DNA of 64,000 nucleotides from JBMORL01 sp049322335 (lineage in GTDB: Bacteria > Bacteroidota > Bacteroidia > Flavobacteriales_D > UBA2798), in assembly GCA_049322335.1 (NCBI GenBank), contig JBMORL010000094.1, positions 1 through 64,000 of the forward strand, read 5' to 3'. The position numbers and the translations under genes were made by a program. Below the pieces are notes generated by a model. That model saw only the letters and a program-made list of their open reading frames with translations, was not told the DNA's origin and made no database searches. Positions 1 through 7,637 of this stretch are shown piece after piece; the stretch's first letter is position 1, and each line of letters begins with the position of its first letter.

Positions 1-2
1 AT

Positions 3-1193
3 CTGTTTACATTATTGGGAGGAACACCAATGGCCGGAGGAACATGGTCGCCTGCATTAACTTCAGGAACCGGAGTATTTGATCCTGCTTCTGACGCTGC
101 TGGCGTATATACGTACACCGTTAGTGGAACAGTTTGTCCGAATGCAACGGCAACGGTTACTGTTACGATCACTGCTTCTGATGATCCTACATTTGCTTTT
201 GCTGATTATTGTGCGGGAAGCGCAAATGGCCCTACGGGAATTGTAACACCCGGTGGAACATTTACATTCAATCCTGTTCCCGGAGATGGTGCCACCATCA
301 ACGCTTCAACGGGCGTTATTACAAATGGAGTAGGTGGAAACAGTTACACTATTCAGTATACTACACCTGCAGGCCCTTGCCAGGATTCAAGTACGGTGAA
401 TATCACGGTTGGGGTTTCCGCTAATGCAGGAACCAATGGAAATACGACACTTTGTTCATCGGCAGCAATAGTTGACTTGTTTACATTACTGGGAGGAACA
501 CCCGGAGCAAGCGGGACATGGAGCGGCCCATCTGCGCTTGGTGGCGGATCGTTAGGAACTTTTGATCCGGCAACCAATACCGCAGGTACGTATGATTATC
601 TGGTAACCGGTACAAATGGTTGTGTGAATGATACCGCTTCTGTTACAGTAAATATTGATGTATCACCCGGAACCGCCAATGCTGGTTCAGACCAGACTAT
701 TTGTAATACCGTCACCACAGCCACATTAAATGGAAACATTCCTTCTGCAGGTACGGGTGTGTGGATAGTTATTACAGGGGGAGGTACGGTTACTACTCCC
801 GCCAGTTCTTCATCCGGAGTTACCAATCTTTCTAACGGAACAAATCAATTTGTGTGGACGATCTCCAATGGAATTTGTCCGTCTGATGCTGATACGGTAA
901 CGGTGTTGTTGCAATCCTGTACTTCTACAGCCATTGAAATTCCAACAGGATTTACTCCTGATGGTGATGGATCGAATGATACATGGGTGATACCGAATAT
1001 TAATTTGTATCCGGATGTAAGAGTAGAAATTTTCAATCGCTGGGGTGGATTACTATTCGCTTCTGACGGATATGCCACTCCATGGGATGGAAAATACGAG
1101 GGAGAGAATATGCCGGTAGGGTCGTATTATTTTGTAATCGATCTGAAAGACGGAACCCCGGCTTATAAAGGAACGGTGACGATTATCAGGTAG
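3..1193 (+). CDS. Secreted repeat protein with T9SS type B C-terminal domain (5' partial)
   Basis: The reading frame is open from the left edge, so the N-terminus and any signal peptide lie outside the window. The visible 397 or so residues are Thr/Gly/Val-rich immunoglobulin-like or SprB-like modules. Two share the sequence LFTLLGGTPxAxGTWS, near the left edge and again around nucleotide 480, followed by GTFDPA and a TVTVTI/ASVTVNID strand. The last 85 or so residues (IPTGFTPDGDGSNDTW ... FNRWGGLLF ... WDGKY ... VGSYYFVIDL ... KGTVTIIR) are a typical gliding-motility-associated, type B T9SS sorting domain. The product is therefore expected to be exported through the outer membrane and kept at the cell surface or released, probably as an adhesin. 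No SprF-like gene follows it here. The ligand is unknown. Confidence 0.9.
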   Translation: MFTLLGGTPMAGGTWSPALTSGTGVFDPASDAAGVYTYTVSGTVCPNATATVTVTITASDDPTFAFADYCAGSANGPTGIVTPGGTFTFNPVPGDGATINASTGVITNGVGGNSYTIQYTTPAGPCQDSSTVNITVGVSANAGTNGNTTLCSSAAIVDLFTLLGGTPGASGTWSGPSALGGGSLGTFDPATNTAGTYDYLVTGTNGCVNDTASVTVNIDVSPGTANAGSDQTICNTVTTATLNGNIPSAGTGVWIVITGGGTVTTPASSSSGVTNLSNGTNQFVWTISNGICPSDADTVTVLLQSCTSTAIEIPTGFTPDGDGSNDTWVIPNINLYPDVRVEIFNRWGGLLFASDGYATPWDGKYEGENMPVGSYYFVIDLKDGTPAYKGTVTIIR

Positions 1194-1209
1194 AAAATAA
1201 ATTCTCAAT

Positions 1210-1242
1210 AAAAAAGCGCGGAAATAAATCCCGCGCTTTTTT
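1210..1242 (+). terminator. Rho-independent terminator after the type B secreted protein
   Basis: A perfect 12-bp stem (A-run plus GCGCGG at 1210-1221 with CCGCGC plus T-run at 1231-1242) closes a 9-nt loop 17 nt after the stop codon. The GC core followed by six T residues is a classical intrinsic terminator. Confidence 0.88.
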
Positions 1243-1381
1243 ATTTGAAATAAAGAAATAGAATAAGCCGGCATTATTTTTTTTTGTGTAAAAGACTTAT
1301 CCAAAAACGAAAGGCAATTTCAGGCAAAACAGTACCTTTACTACAACCTGAATCCGGAATATCAAACCGGAATCTCTGCTT

Positions 1382-3133
1382 ATGAAAAAAACAATTTTTC
1401 TTTTTTTTGTTTTTTCGATTTTTTCACTTACTGCTTACGCACAGTTGGTGATTGTGCAAAAAGGGGGAAAACATGGCCTTAAATTTTATGATTCCAACAA
1501 GTGGGAGCTTAAACCAAAGTATGATAGTATAATAGAAGTAAGTGATGATTGTTTTATACTTAAAAAAAAGGAATTGTATGGGATGTTTCATGAAAAATAT
1601 CTTTTTAATTATGAGTTGATAAAACCGAAATATAAACAACTGATCGGGCCATTAAATCAGGAGTTTTGTTTTATAGACAACAACGGGAGGTATGCACTTT
1701 TTGATCATAAAGGAGACCAGTTGACCAAATTTGAGTTCAAACAGATTCTTTTGATGAAAAGATACCGTTTATTTCAAACGTTTAACGACAAGTGGATGTT
1801 TGAATATAAAAGCAATACAAGTCATTACGGACGTGATACTGTTTTTGCAGATTCCATATCGGTTGACGGCCAGCATACAATATTGTTTTCAGGAAGAAAT
1901 ACAAAGATCGGATATGAACTATTTACTGAAAAAACAAATGAACTTAAAGTGTACGGCCATTTTGACGATTCTTCTGAAATGGCGATCATAAATGAAAACG
2001 GACAGGTTAAAACCGGAATTTCATTTGACCGCGATATAGGGAGAAAAGTAATCATTCTTAAAGCAAAATATGGAAACGCTATTGCTGATGAAAAGGGGAG
2101 GATAGCAAGCCCCTGGTATAAAAACATTACTACTCTTTCCAATGGTCAGTATATGACAACGGATGGTTTTAAATATGGAATAATCGGAAAAGACCTTCAG
2201 GAAATTTTCAAACCCCGGTTTTCAGAATTAAGACAGGAAGCAGATGGCTACATTACCCGCAGAGATGAAACGTATCATGGATTATTTAACCTCACGTCCA
2301 GAAAAGAAACAATTTATGAGATCTACGGACAGAACGGAGAATTGCTGGCTCATTCAGATATACAGATAAAAAAAGTAAGTCCCGGAAAGTACAAAGTGGG
2401 AGATAAACTGTTTAACGTAACACATAATAAATTTGAAGAGGGTGTTGTGGGTATAACGGATGCCGGATGCGGGTTTCATCAGATCAGGAAAGACACCAGT
2501 TATTATTATGTGGACACTTCGGGAAAAAAAATATCCGAAGAATTCCCGGTAATGTATGAGAAAAAATACAGAGATGATGGATTAACTGCTCTTTTCGGGG
2601 TTTTTAAGTTGATTACCATTATGCCATTTGTTACTGAAATCGCCAGTGGAGAAAATCCGTTTGTAGGGCGAGGGTATAAAGAAAAAAAATACGGATCGGG
2701 GTTTCATGAAAACAGGGCTGTAGTTGCCATTCCGGATAAAAAAGGAAAGGCAGTTTTCGGTTATATAGATACCTCCTTACAATTGGTGATTCCCTATCAG
2801 TACGATGAGGCGACTGTTTTCTATGGAGAAATTGCTTTTGTAAAAAAGAAAGAAAAATGGGCCATCATCGATAAAGAGAATAAAAATCTCAGCGGATTTA
2901 TATACGATGAAATTCAGCCCTTCGGATATAACCTTATCATTGTTAAAAGGGGAACAAAAAAATATCCTTTTTCGTTCATAAATTATAAGGCTGAAAAGGT
3001 GGATCTGCCTGAATTCAGCAGTTACACTTATGAAAGCGATGGGACAATAACTATCGAGATCGGAAATTTCTCAGGAAAGAAATTTACTGTTACACAAAAA
3101 GGAGAAATGTTACCGTATAAACAAGGGGAATAG
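1382..3133 (+). CDS. Exported WG-repeat-containing protein
   Basis: The 583-residue product starts with a clear signal peptide (MKKTIFLFFVFSIF... ending AYAQ). The rest consists of degenerate WG/KWG-type repeats, for example KGGKHGLKFYDSNKWELKPKYDS, KKKELYGMF, KAKYGNAIADEKGRI, KFGYI-like units and KKKEKWAIIDKENKN near residue 500. Such repeats form beta-propeller-like or solenoid surfaces in periplasmic or surface proteins, and their ligands are mostly unknown. No catalytic motif and no T9SS sorting domain is visible. A TACCTTTA box at 1333-1340 is one base off the TAnnTTTG consensus and could be its promoter. The gene looks monocistronic: a terminator lies upstream and a weaker hairpin downstream. 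Confidence 0.85.
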   Translation: MKKTIFLFFVFSIFSLTAYAQLVIVQKGGKHGLKFYDSNKWELKPKYDSIIEVSDDCFILKKKELYGMFHEKYLFNYELIKPKYKQLIGPLNQEFCFIDNNGRYALFDHKGDQLTKFEFKQILLMKRYRLFQTFNDKWMFEYKSNTSHYGRDTVFADSISVDGQHTILFSGRNTKIGYELFTEKTNELKVYGHFDDSSEMAIINENGQVKTGISFDRDIGRKVIILKAKYGNAIADEKGRIASPWYKNITTLSNGQYMTTDGFKYGIIGKDLQEIFKPRFSELRQEADGYITRRDETYHGLFNLTSRKETIYEIYGQNGELLAHSDIQIKKVSPGKYKVGDKLFNVTHNKFEEGVVGITDAGCGFHQIRKDTSYYYVDTSGKKISEEFPVMYEKKYRDDGLTALFGVFKLITIMPFVTEIASGENPFVGRGYKEKKYGSGFHENRAVVAIPDKKGKAVFGYIDTSLQLVIPYQYDEATVFYGEIAFVKKKEKWAIIDKENKNLSGFIYDEIQPFGYNLIIVKRGTKKYPFSFINYKAEKVDLPEFSSYTYESDGTITIEIGNFSGKKFTVTQKGEMLPYKQGE

Positions 3134-3197
3134 AATTACTCGTTTCAATCATCAAATAAACTCATATTGGGATGAATTTGAAAACCGAATGAGTGTA

Positions 3198-3237
3198 AAA
3201 AAACAGAGCTTAGAACATCGCTTTCACTCCGTTTTTT
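3198..3237 (+). terminator. Possible terminator of the WG-repeat gene
   Basis: An 11-bp stem with one mismatch (AAAAAACAGAG at 3198-3208 with CTCCGTTTTTT at 3227-3237) is followed by another T, 65 nt after the stop codon. The stem is mostly A:U and the loop is long, so this is only a moderate call. Confidence 0.45.
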
Positions 3238-3304
3238 TATGTACAGGCAATGATTGTATTGTTGAACCAGTATAACGCCCTGAAGTAGAAACTCACTCCG
3301 CTCG

Positions 3305-3330
3305 TTTCACTTCGGAACGGTGAAGTGAAA
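3305..3330. repeat. Perfect 9-bp inverted repeat
   Basis: TTTCACTTC at 3305-3313 and GAAGTGAAA at 3322-3330 flank an 8-base loop. The repeat sits between the WG-repeat gene and the tRNA operon terminator. No T-run follows on either strand, so its role is unknown. Confidence 0.55.
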
Positions 3331-3344
3331 GGCAATGAAATTCA

Positions 3345-3374
3345 AAAGGCCTGAAGATTACTCTTCAGGCCTTT
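3345..3374 (-). terminator. Terminator of the tRNA-Gly/tRNA-Leu operon
   Basis: A perfect 12-bp stem (3345-3356 with 3363-3374, core GGCCTGAAG) and a 6-nt loop lie 11 nt beyond the 3' end of tRNA-Leu on the minus strand. On that strand the stem ends in a T-run, as expected for an intrinsic terminator; the symmetrical A/T flanks could also serve the plus strand. Confidence 0.85.
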
Positions 3375-3385
3375 CTACTTCACCG

Positions 3386-3470
3386 TACCCGGGACGGGAG
3401 TTGAACCCGTACGATCGCAATGATCACAGGATTTTAAGTCCTGCGTGTCTACCAATTCCACCACCCGGGC
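3386..3470 (-). tRNA. tRNA-Leu (anticodon TAA)
   Basis: The minus strand folds as a class II tRNA of 85 nt. The acceptor stem GCCCGGG pairs with CCCGGGT (a terminal G:U), the D arm contains GGTAGAC, the anticodon loop CTTAAAA carries TAA, and there is a long variable arm (TGATCATTGCGATCGTA). The T arm is GGGTTCAACTCCC, with discriminator A. CCA is not encoded. The gene is second in a two-tRNA transcript, 66 nt after tRNA-Gly. Confidence 0.96.
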
Positions 3471-3512
3471 AGAAAAGAACAATTACTCCACTCAAGCCCA
3501 TTCAAAAAAAAG

Positions 3513-3533
3513 CCCCTCTCCTGGGGAGAGGGG
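3513..3533. repeat. CCTCTCC-type dispersed palindrome, copy 1
   Basis: CCCCTCTCC (3513-3521) and GGAGAGGGG (3525-3533) form a 9-bp hairpin in the spacer between the two tRNA genes. Related C/T-rich palindromes occur near 6517-6556 and 46031-46047, so this looks like a member of a dispersed repeat family. It lies inside the predicted tRNA transcript. Confidence 0.6.
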
Positions 3534-3536
3534 TTG

Positions 3537-3609
<73 letters not shown>

Positions 3610-3641
3610 TTATAGTGACCGGAATATTACTTCCGGAGTTT

Positions 3642-3728
3642 GTGCTCTACCAATCCTGACGATTACATCTGCGATGTAATGTCAGGATCCTGACAAGCTT
3701 TGCTTCGTCAGGACTGAGCTATTCCCGC
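3642..3728 (-). pseudogene. Broken tRNA-Gly 5' head, interrupted in the D loop
   Basis: On the minus strand, GCGGGAATAGCTCAG (3728-3714) and TTGGTAGAGCAC (3653-3642) equal the first 27 nt of the intact tRNA-Gly, but a 60-bp double palindrome sits between them, exactly in the D loop. After GAGCAC the sequence no longer resembles a tRNA: the anticodon arm, T arm and 3' acceptor strand are missing. A small hairpin (CCGGAA/TTCCGG, 3619-3636) follows, and then the intact tRNA-Gly. The promoter at 3765-3794 implies that this remnant is transcribed as the leader of the tRNA operon. It cannot be a functional tRNA as it stands. Confidence 0.8.
3654..3713. repeat. 60-bp double-hairpin palindromic insert
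   Basis: Two adjacent hairpins share the same 7-bp ends: TCCTGAC...GTCAGGA at 3654-3687 (inner stem ATTACATC/GATGTAAT) and TCCTGAC...GTCAGGA at 3688-3713 (inner stem AAGC/GCTT). Each stem has a one-base bulge at the same place. The unit is inserted without an obvious target duplication into the D loop of the tRNA-Gly remnant. It looks like a small mobile palindromic element; no second copy was noticed in the window. Confidence 0.75.
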
Positions 3729-3764
3729 TTATTCCCTTTCACAGGCTTGGCCTGTATGGGGTGA

Positions 3765-3794
3765 CAAAAGTAAAAAATAAATCAAAATTCCAAA
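3765..3794 (-). promoter_or_regulatory. Promoter of the tRNA operon
   Basis: On the minus strand TTTG (3794-3791), an 18-nt spacer and TACTTTTG (3772-3765) match the Bacteroidota -33/-7 consensus TTTG-N19-TAnnTTTG. Transcription would start near 3760 and run through a small hairpin (3741-3755), the broken tRNA head, tRNA-Gly and tRNA-Leu to the terminator at 3345-3374. Confidence 0.7.
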
Positions 3795-3796
3795 AA

Positions 3797-6433
3797 TCAG
3801 CCTCCTATAAGCTTTTTTATCTCGTTCAGCTTCATCAAAGCCTCTACGGGTGTAAGGTTATTGATATCAGTTTTCTGAATTTCCTCCTTAATCTGCGCCA
3901 AAACAGGGTCATCCAGCTGGAAAAAACTCAGTTGCATATTGTCTTCATCTGATGGATGGGATACTGAAGTGCGCCCGGAACCCGATGCCGAAGGGTCGGT
4001 TGAGGAAGCCGCATGGGTTTTTTCCAGTTGTTTTAGTATTTCCCCGGCACGCTGCACTACTTTTACCGGCATGCCCGCCATTTTTGCTACGTGAATTCCA
4101 AAGCTGTGTTCGCTGCCGCCCTGTACCAGCTTACGCATAAAAATTACTTTGTTGTTTACTTCTTTTACCGACACATTAAAGTTCCGGATACGTGGAAAAA
4201 TATCAGCCATGTCGTTCAGTTCGTGATAATGTGTGGCAAATAACGTCTTGGGCCTTGCTTTTCCGTTTTCATGCAGGTATTCGGCAATGGCCCAGGCAAT
4301 GGAAATTCCGTCATATGTACTGGTTCCGCGGCCAATCTCGTCCAAAAGAATTAAACTGTTATCCGAAATATTATTCAATATACTGGCGGTTTCATTCATT
4401 TCCACCATAAAAGTTGATTCGCCCGAAGTAATGTTATCTGACGCTCCTACACGCGTAAAAACTTTATCAATCAAACCGATCTCTGCCGAACGGGCGGGAA
4501 CAAAACTTCCCATCTGCGCCATCAGCACGATCAATGCGTTTTGCCTGAGCAGGGCTGATTTTCCGGCCATATTCGGACCCGTTATCATAATAATCTGCTG
4601 TGAGTCGCTGTCGAGATAAATATCATTGGGAATGTACGATTCTCCCAATGGCAACGATTGTTCAATCACCGGGTGGCGACCATCTTTTATATCAAGAATT
4701 TTGTTTTCGTGTAAATGCGGACGGGTATAATTATTTTTTAATGCGGCTTTGGCAAAACTCAGCAGGCAATCGAGTTGTGCAATTAAATTTGCATTTACCT
4801 GGATAACGGAAATGTAATCGTGAACAGAAGCAACCAGTTCGTTGAATAAACGGGTTTCCAGCGCCAGGATTTTTTCTTCAGCACCTAATATTTTTGTTTC
4901 ATATTCTTTTAATTCTTCGGTAATATAGCGTTCTGCATTGGTGAGTGTTTGTTTGCGTATCCAGTCAGCAGGCACTTTATCTTTGTGCGTATGTGTTACC
5001 TCAAGATAATAACCAAAAACATTATTGAAGGAAACTTTAAGCGAAGGAATTCCTGTTCTTTCAGATTCGCGCTGCTGGATCTGCAATAAATAATCTTTTC
5101 CCGAATGGGATAGATGCCGCAACTCATCCAGTTCAGCGTTGATTCCTTTTTTTATTACATTTCCTTTTCCCACTGCAACAGGAGCTTCATTTTCCAGTTC
5201 ATGTTCTATTTTTTCGCTGATAACGGAGCATGGGTTGAGTTGTTCTGCAAATTTTTTAAGAGAACCGGCTTCACGGCACACAGAGCGGATAGGTTCTATA
5301 GAAGATAATGCTCTGTTGAGTTGTACTAATTCACGGGGAGAGATTCTGTTTACCGCTACTTTTGAAATGATCCTTTCCAAATCGCCTGTCTGGCTAATAT
5401 GAATGGATATTTTTTCCTGTGCCCTTTCGTCTTGCATAAAATAACTCACGGTTTCCAGTCGCTCATCAATCGGCTTTTTTTCTTTCAGCGGAAGCACTAC
5501 CCAGCGTTTCAGCATACGCGATCCCATTGGGGTGGAGGTGTGATCGAGTACGTCAATTAACGTTTTGCCTTTTTCGTTGGCAGAATAGATCAGTTCAAGA
5601 TTACGGATGGTAAAACGATCGAGCCAAACGTATTTTTCTTCTTCAATTCTCGCAATGGAAGTGATATGTGCTGTTTTATCATGAGCGGTATCGGCCAGGT
5701 AATGCAAAGCCGCACCTGCTGCAATAATGGCTTCCTGCAGATTTTCTATTCCATATCCTTTCAGCGATTGCGTGCCGAAATGTTTTAATAATTTTTCTTC
5801 AGCGAATTCACGGGCAAAAACCCATTCGTCCAGTTTGTAGGTATAAAACCTGTCACCGAATTTTTCTGCAAATTGTTTTTGAAAATTGCGCTGAAAAAGT
5901 ACTTCGCTGGGCTTGAATCCCTGAATAAGTTTATCTATATAATCGTTGCTTCCCTGTGCAACAAGAAATTCTCCTGTGGATACATCAAGAAAAGCAATAC
6001 CGGTTTCTCTTTGTCCGAAATGAACAGCGGATAAAAAATTATTGGATTTGTTATCGAGTACTTTGTCGTTATAGGAAACTCCGGGGGTAACGAGTTCGGT
6101 TACTCCTCGTTTTACAATTCCTTTTACCATTTTCGGATCTTCCAGCTGATCGCAGATAGCCACACGGTAACCCGCCCTCACCAGTTTGGGTAAATAGGAA
6201 TCAAGGGAGTGATGGGGAAATCCCGCCAGTTCCATTTCGTTGGCGGCTCCATTGTGTCGTTTGGTTAAAACAATACCAAGAATCCTGGCCGTTTTTACAG
6301 CATCCTGTCCGAATGTTTCATAAAAATCGCCCACACGAAACAACAATAATGCATCAGGATATTTCGCCTTGATGCTGTTGTATTGTTTCATAAGGGGAGT
6401 TTCTGAAACTTCAGTACTGTTTTTTTTCGCCAT
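3797..6433 (-). CDS. mutS: DNA mismatch repair protein MutS
   Basis: MutS recognises mismatches and small loops and, with MutL, starts mismatch repair. The 878-residue product has the usual domain order. The N-terminal mismatch-binding domain contains the GDFYETF motif (Phe37 and Glu39 of F-x-E). Connector, lever and clamp domains follow, then the ABC ATPase with Walker A GPNMAGKS (619-626), ESTFMVEMNE, Walker B LILLDEIGRGTSTYDG and FATHYHEL. The C-terminal tail ends NLTPVEALMKLNEIKKLI, a MutS1-type dimerisation helix. I start at the ATG at 6433; an in-frame TTG three codons earlier is possible, but no reason favours it. A TATTTTCG box at 6458-6451, inside a small palindrome, could be the -7 element. 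Confidence 0.97.
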   Translation of the reverse strand: MAKKNSTEVSETPLMKQYNSIKAKYPDALLLFRVGDFYETFGQDAVKTARILGIVLTKRHNGAANEMELAGFPHHSLDSYLPKLVRAGYRVAICDQLEDPKMVKGIVKRGVTELVTPGVSYNDKVLDNKSNNFLSAVHFGQRETGIAFLDVSTGEFLVAQGSNDYIDKLIQGFKPSEVLFQRNFQKQFAEKFGDRFYTYKLDEWVFAREFAEEKLLKHFGTQSLKGYGIENLQEAIIAAGAALHYLADTAHDKTAHITSIARIEEEKYVWLDRFTIRNLELIYSANEKGKTLIDVLDHTSTPMGSRMLKRWVVLPLKEKKPIDERLETVSYFMQDERAQEKISIHISQTGDLERIISKVAVNRISPRELVQLNRALSSIEPIRSVCREAGSLKKFAEQLNPCSVISEKIEHELENEAPVAVGKGNVIKKGINAELDELRHLSHSGKDYLLQIQQRESERTGIPSLKVSFNNVFGYYLEVTHTHKDKVPADWIRKQTLTNAERYITEELKEYETKILGAEEKILALETRLFNELVASVHDYISVIQVNANLIAQLDCLLSFAKAALKNNYTRPHLHENKILDIKDGRHPVIEQSLPLGESYIPNDIYLDSDSQQIIMITGPNMAGKSALLRQNALIVLMAQMGSFVPARSAEIGLIDKVFTRVGASDNITSGESTFMVEMNETASILNNISDNSLILLDEIGRGTSTYDGISIAWAIAEYLHENGKARPKTLFATHYHELNDMADIFPRIRNFNVSVKEVNNKVIFMRKLVQGGSEHSFGIHVAKMAGMPVKVVQRAGEILKQLEKTHAASSTDPSASGSGRTSVSHPSDEDNMQLSFFQLDDPVLAQIKEEIQKTDINNLTPVEALMKLNEIKKLIGG

Positions 6434-6451
6434 TTCACTCAATTTCCACCC

Positions 6452-6469
6452 GAAAATAGAACTATTTTC
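6452..6469. repeat. Palindrome GAAAATAG-aa-CTATTTTC upstream of mutS
   Basis: A perfect 8-bp inverted repeat with a 2-nt centre lies 18 nt upstream of the mutS ATG and contains a -7-like box (TATTTTCG on the minus strand). The same half-sites, more widely spaced, occur in the inverted repeat at 46984-47022. It may be an operator, but this is untested. Confidence 0.4.
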
Positions 6470-6516
6470 AGCAAGTAGGAACTAATAATTTTAGTTTTAT
6501 CCTGAAAAGACAAATT

Positions 6517-6556
6517 CTCCCCTCTCCACGGAAGAGGAACCGGGGGTGAGCCCCGG
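6517..6556. repeat. CCTCTCC-type dispersed palindrome, copy 2
   Basis: CCCCTCTCC (6518-6526) is followed by GGAAGAGG as an imperfect hairpin, and then by the perfect 6-bp hairpin CCGGGG-gtgag-CCCCGG (6540-6556). It lies between mutS and the TrmH-like gene and resembles copies 1 and 3. Confidence 0.5.
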
Positions 6557-6562
6557 ATTTCG

Positions 6563-6570
6563 TACCTTCG
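6563..6570 (+). promoter_or_regulatory. -7 box placed for leaderless transcription of the TrmH-like gene
   Basis: TACCTTCG differs by one base from TAnnTTTG and ends 4 nt before the ATG at 6575, so the transcript would begin at or next to the start codon. No good -33 TTG is seen. Confidence 0.4.
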
Positions 6571-6574
6571 CCCA

Positions 6575-7111
6575 ATGTCTGAACACCGCAAATTAAAACT
6601 AACCGAATTAAACCGCCTTTCAACGGAAGAATTTCACCGGGTGGAAAAAAATCCTTTGGTAGTGGTGCTTGATAATATCCGAAGTCATCATAATGTGGGA
6701 AGTATTTTCCGTACAGCGGATGCGTTCAGGATAGAAAAAATTATTTTATGCGGGTTTACACCAGTTCCTCCTCACCGTGAGATTCACAAAACCGCTTTAG
6801 GAGCTACCGATACCGTGAAATGGGAATACATGGAAAAAACAATGGATGCAGTTGTACAACTAAAATTGGCCGGATATAAAGTATATGCCGTAGAACAGGC
6901 AGAAAACAGTACGATGCTCGATCATTTCCCGGAAATAAAAGGAGAAAAAACAGCAGTGGTATTCGGACATGAAGTGAATGGGGTAGGGCAGGAAGTAATG
7001 GATAGCTGTGATGGGGTTATCGAAGTTCCTCAGCAAGGCACCAAACATTCTCTCAATATTTCGGTATGTGCGGGGATTGTAATGTGGGAATTATTTTGTA
7101 AATTGCGGTAA
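6575..7111 (+). CDS. SpoU/TrmH-family RNA 2'-O-ribose methyltransferase
   Basis: This 178-residue SPOUT enzyme would transfer a methyl group from SAM to a ribose 2'-OH in tRNA or rRNA. All three SpoU motifs are present: motif 1 LDNIRSHHNVGSIFRTADAF (residues 31-50), with the Asn/Arg used in catalysis; motif 2 AVVFGHEVNGV (127-137); and motif 3 IEVPQQGTKHSLNISVCAGI (150-169), which forms the trefoil knot around SAM. There is no N-terminal RNA-binding extension as in RlmB, so it is closer to minimal TrmH/TrmL-like enzymes. The target nucleotide cannot be read from the sequence. The start codon directly follows a -7 box. Confidence 0.9.
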   Translation: MSEHRKLKLTELNRLSTEEFHRVEKNPLVVVLDNIRSHHNVGSIFRTADAFRIEKIILCGFTPVPPHREIHKTALGATDTVKWEYMEKTMDAVVQLKLAGYKVYAVEQAENSTMLDHFPEIKGEKTAVVFGHEVNGVGQEVMDSCDGVIEVPQQGTKHSLNISVCAGIVMWELFCKLR

Positions 7112-7122
7112 ATAATTTTACT

Positions 7123-7491
7123 ATGAAAACAAGAACACACATTTCTCTTTTTACTATTGTAGCTTTATCGGCATTTACTTTTGCAGCATCTTTTGCCCAT
7201 CAGTCAGCAGAGCTTTCAGAATACAAAAAACCTTCTTCCATTTGTCCCGGTTGCAGTTTTAACGGGAAAAAATTATATGGAAAAGTACAGGTGGTAACGG
7301 CATTTCCTGATATCAAAGTGCAGGTAGTGGATGCCTTTCCTGATATAAAGGTAAAAATGGTAGATGCTTTTCCTGATGCCTGCGGGAAATGGCAACTGGT
7401 AGACGCATTTCCTGATTTTAAAATCCAATTCGTAACAGCATTCCCCGATGTAAAAATCAAATATGTGGATGCTTTTCCCGGATGTGATTAA
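7123..7491 (+). CDS. Small secreted AFPD-repeat protein, septoil-knot-like
   Basis: The 122-residue product has a signal peptide (residues 1-25, ending SFA-HQ), a CPGC motif (Cys41/Cys44) and six tandem 11-13-residue units, each centred on V(T/D)AFP(D/G), at residues 60-63, 71-74, 82-85, 95-98, 106-109 and 117-120. The third-to-fourth junction is longer (DACGKWQ). Two further Cys (87, 121) could form disulfides in the periplasm. From memory, short beta-strand repeats with one longer G-x-W junction after the third unit occur in the 7(1) septoil-knot family (DUF6150-like); I cannot confirm this without a search. It starts 11 nt after the TrmH-like gene, possibly as one transcript. Function unknown. 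Confidence 0.82.
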   Translation: MKTRTHISLFTIVALSAFTFAASFAHQSAELSEYKKPSSICPGCSFNGKKLYGKVQVVTAFPDIKVQVVDAFPDIKVKMVDAFPDACGKWQLVDAFPDFKIQFVTAFPDVKIKYVDAFPGCD

Positions 7492-7570
7492 GATATTAGA
7501 CAAATACAGATATCAGAGGCGAGAAATTGGTTTGATTCATCTCTTGTTTTCTGACAAAGTCAGAAAAATT

Positions 7571-7633
7571 CTAACATCTAACACCAACACCACGCCAGTG
7601 CGCGTGGCAAGTCTAACATCTAACATCTAACAT
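7571..7633. repeat. CTAACAT heptamer repeats with an internal hairpin
   Basis: Three perfect tandem CTAACAT copies occupy 7613-7633, and one perfect plus one imperfect copy occupy 7571-7584. Between them CCACGC (7590-7595) and GCGTGG (7602-7607) form a 6-bp hairpin. The repeat lies between convergent genes. It is probably a simple-sequence expansion without a known role. Confidence 0.6.
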
Positions 7634-7637
7634 CTCT

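Noticed and set aside
4233..4619. 128-codon plus-strand frame opposite mutS
   Set aside because: It is an antisense shadow of the highly conserved MutS ATPase domain.
7547..7567. TTTTCTGAC-aaa-GTCAGAAAA hairpin as a terminator of the AFPD-repeat gene
   Set aside because: No T-run follows the stem on either strand and the stem is AT-rich, so I do not call a terminator.
7571..7633. CTAACAT copies as a small CRISPR-like array
   Set aside because: The units are 7-bp direct tandem repeats without spacers, and no cas gene is present.
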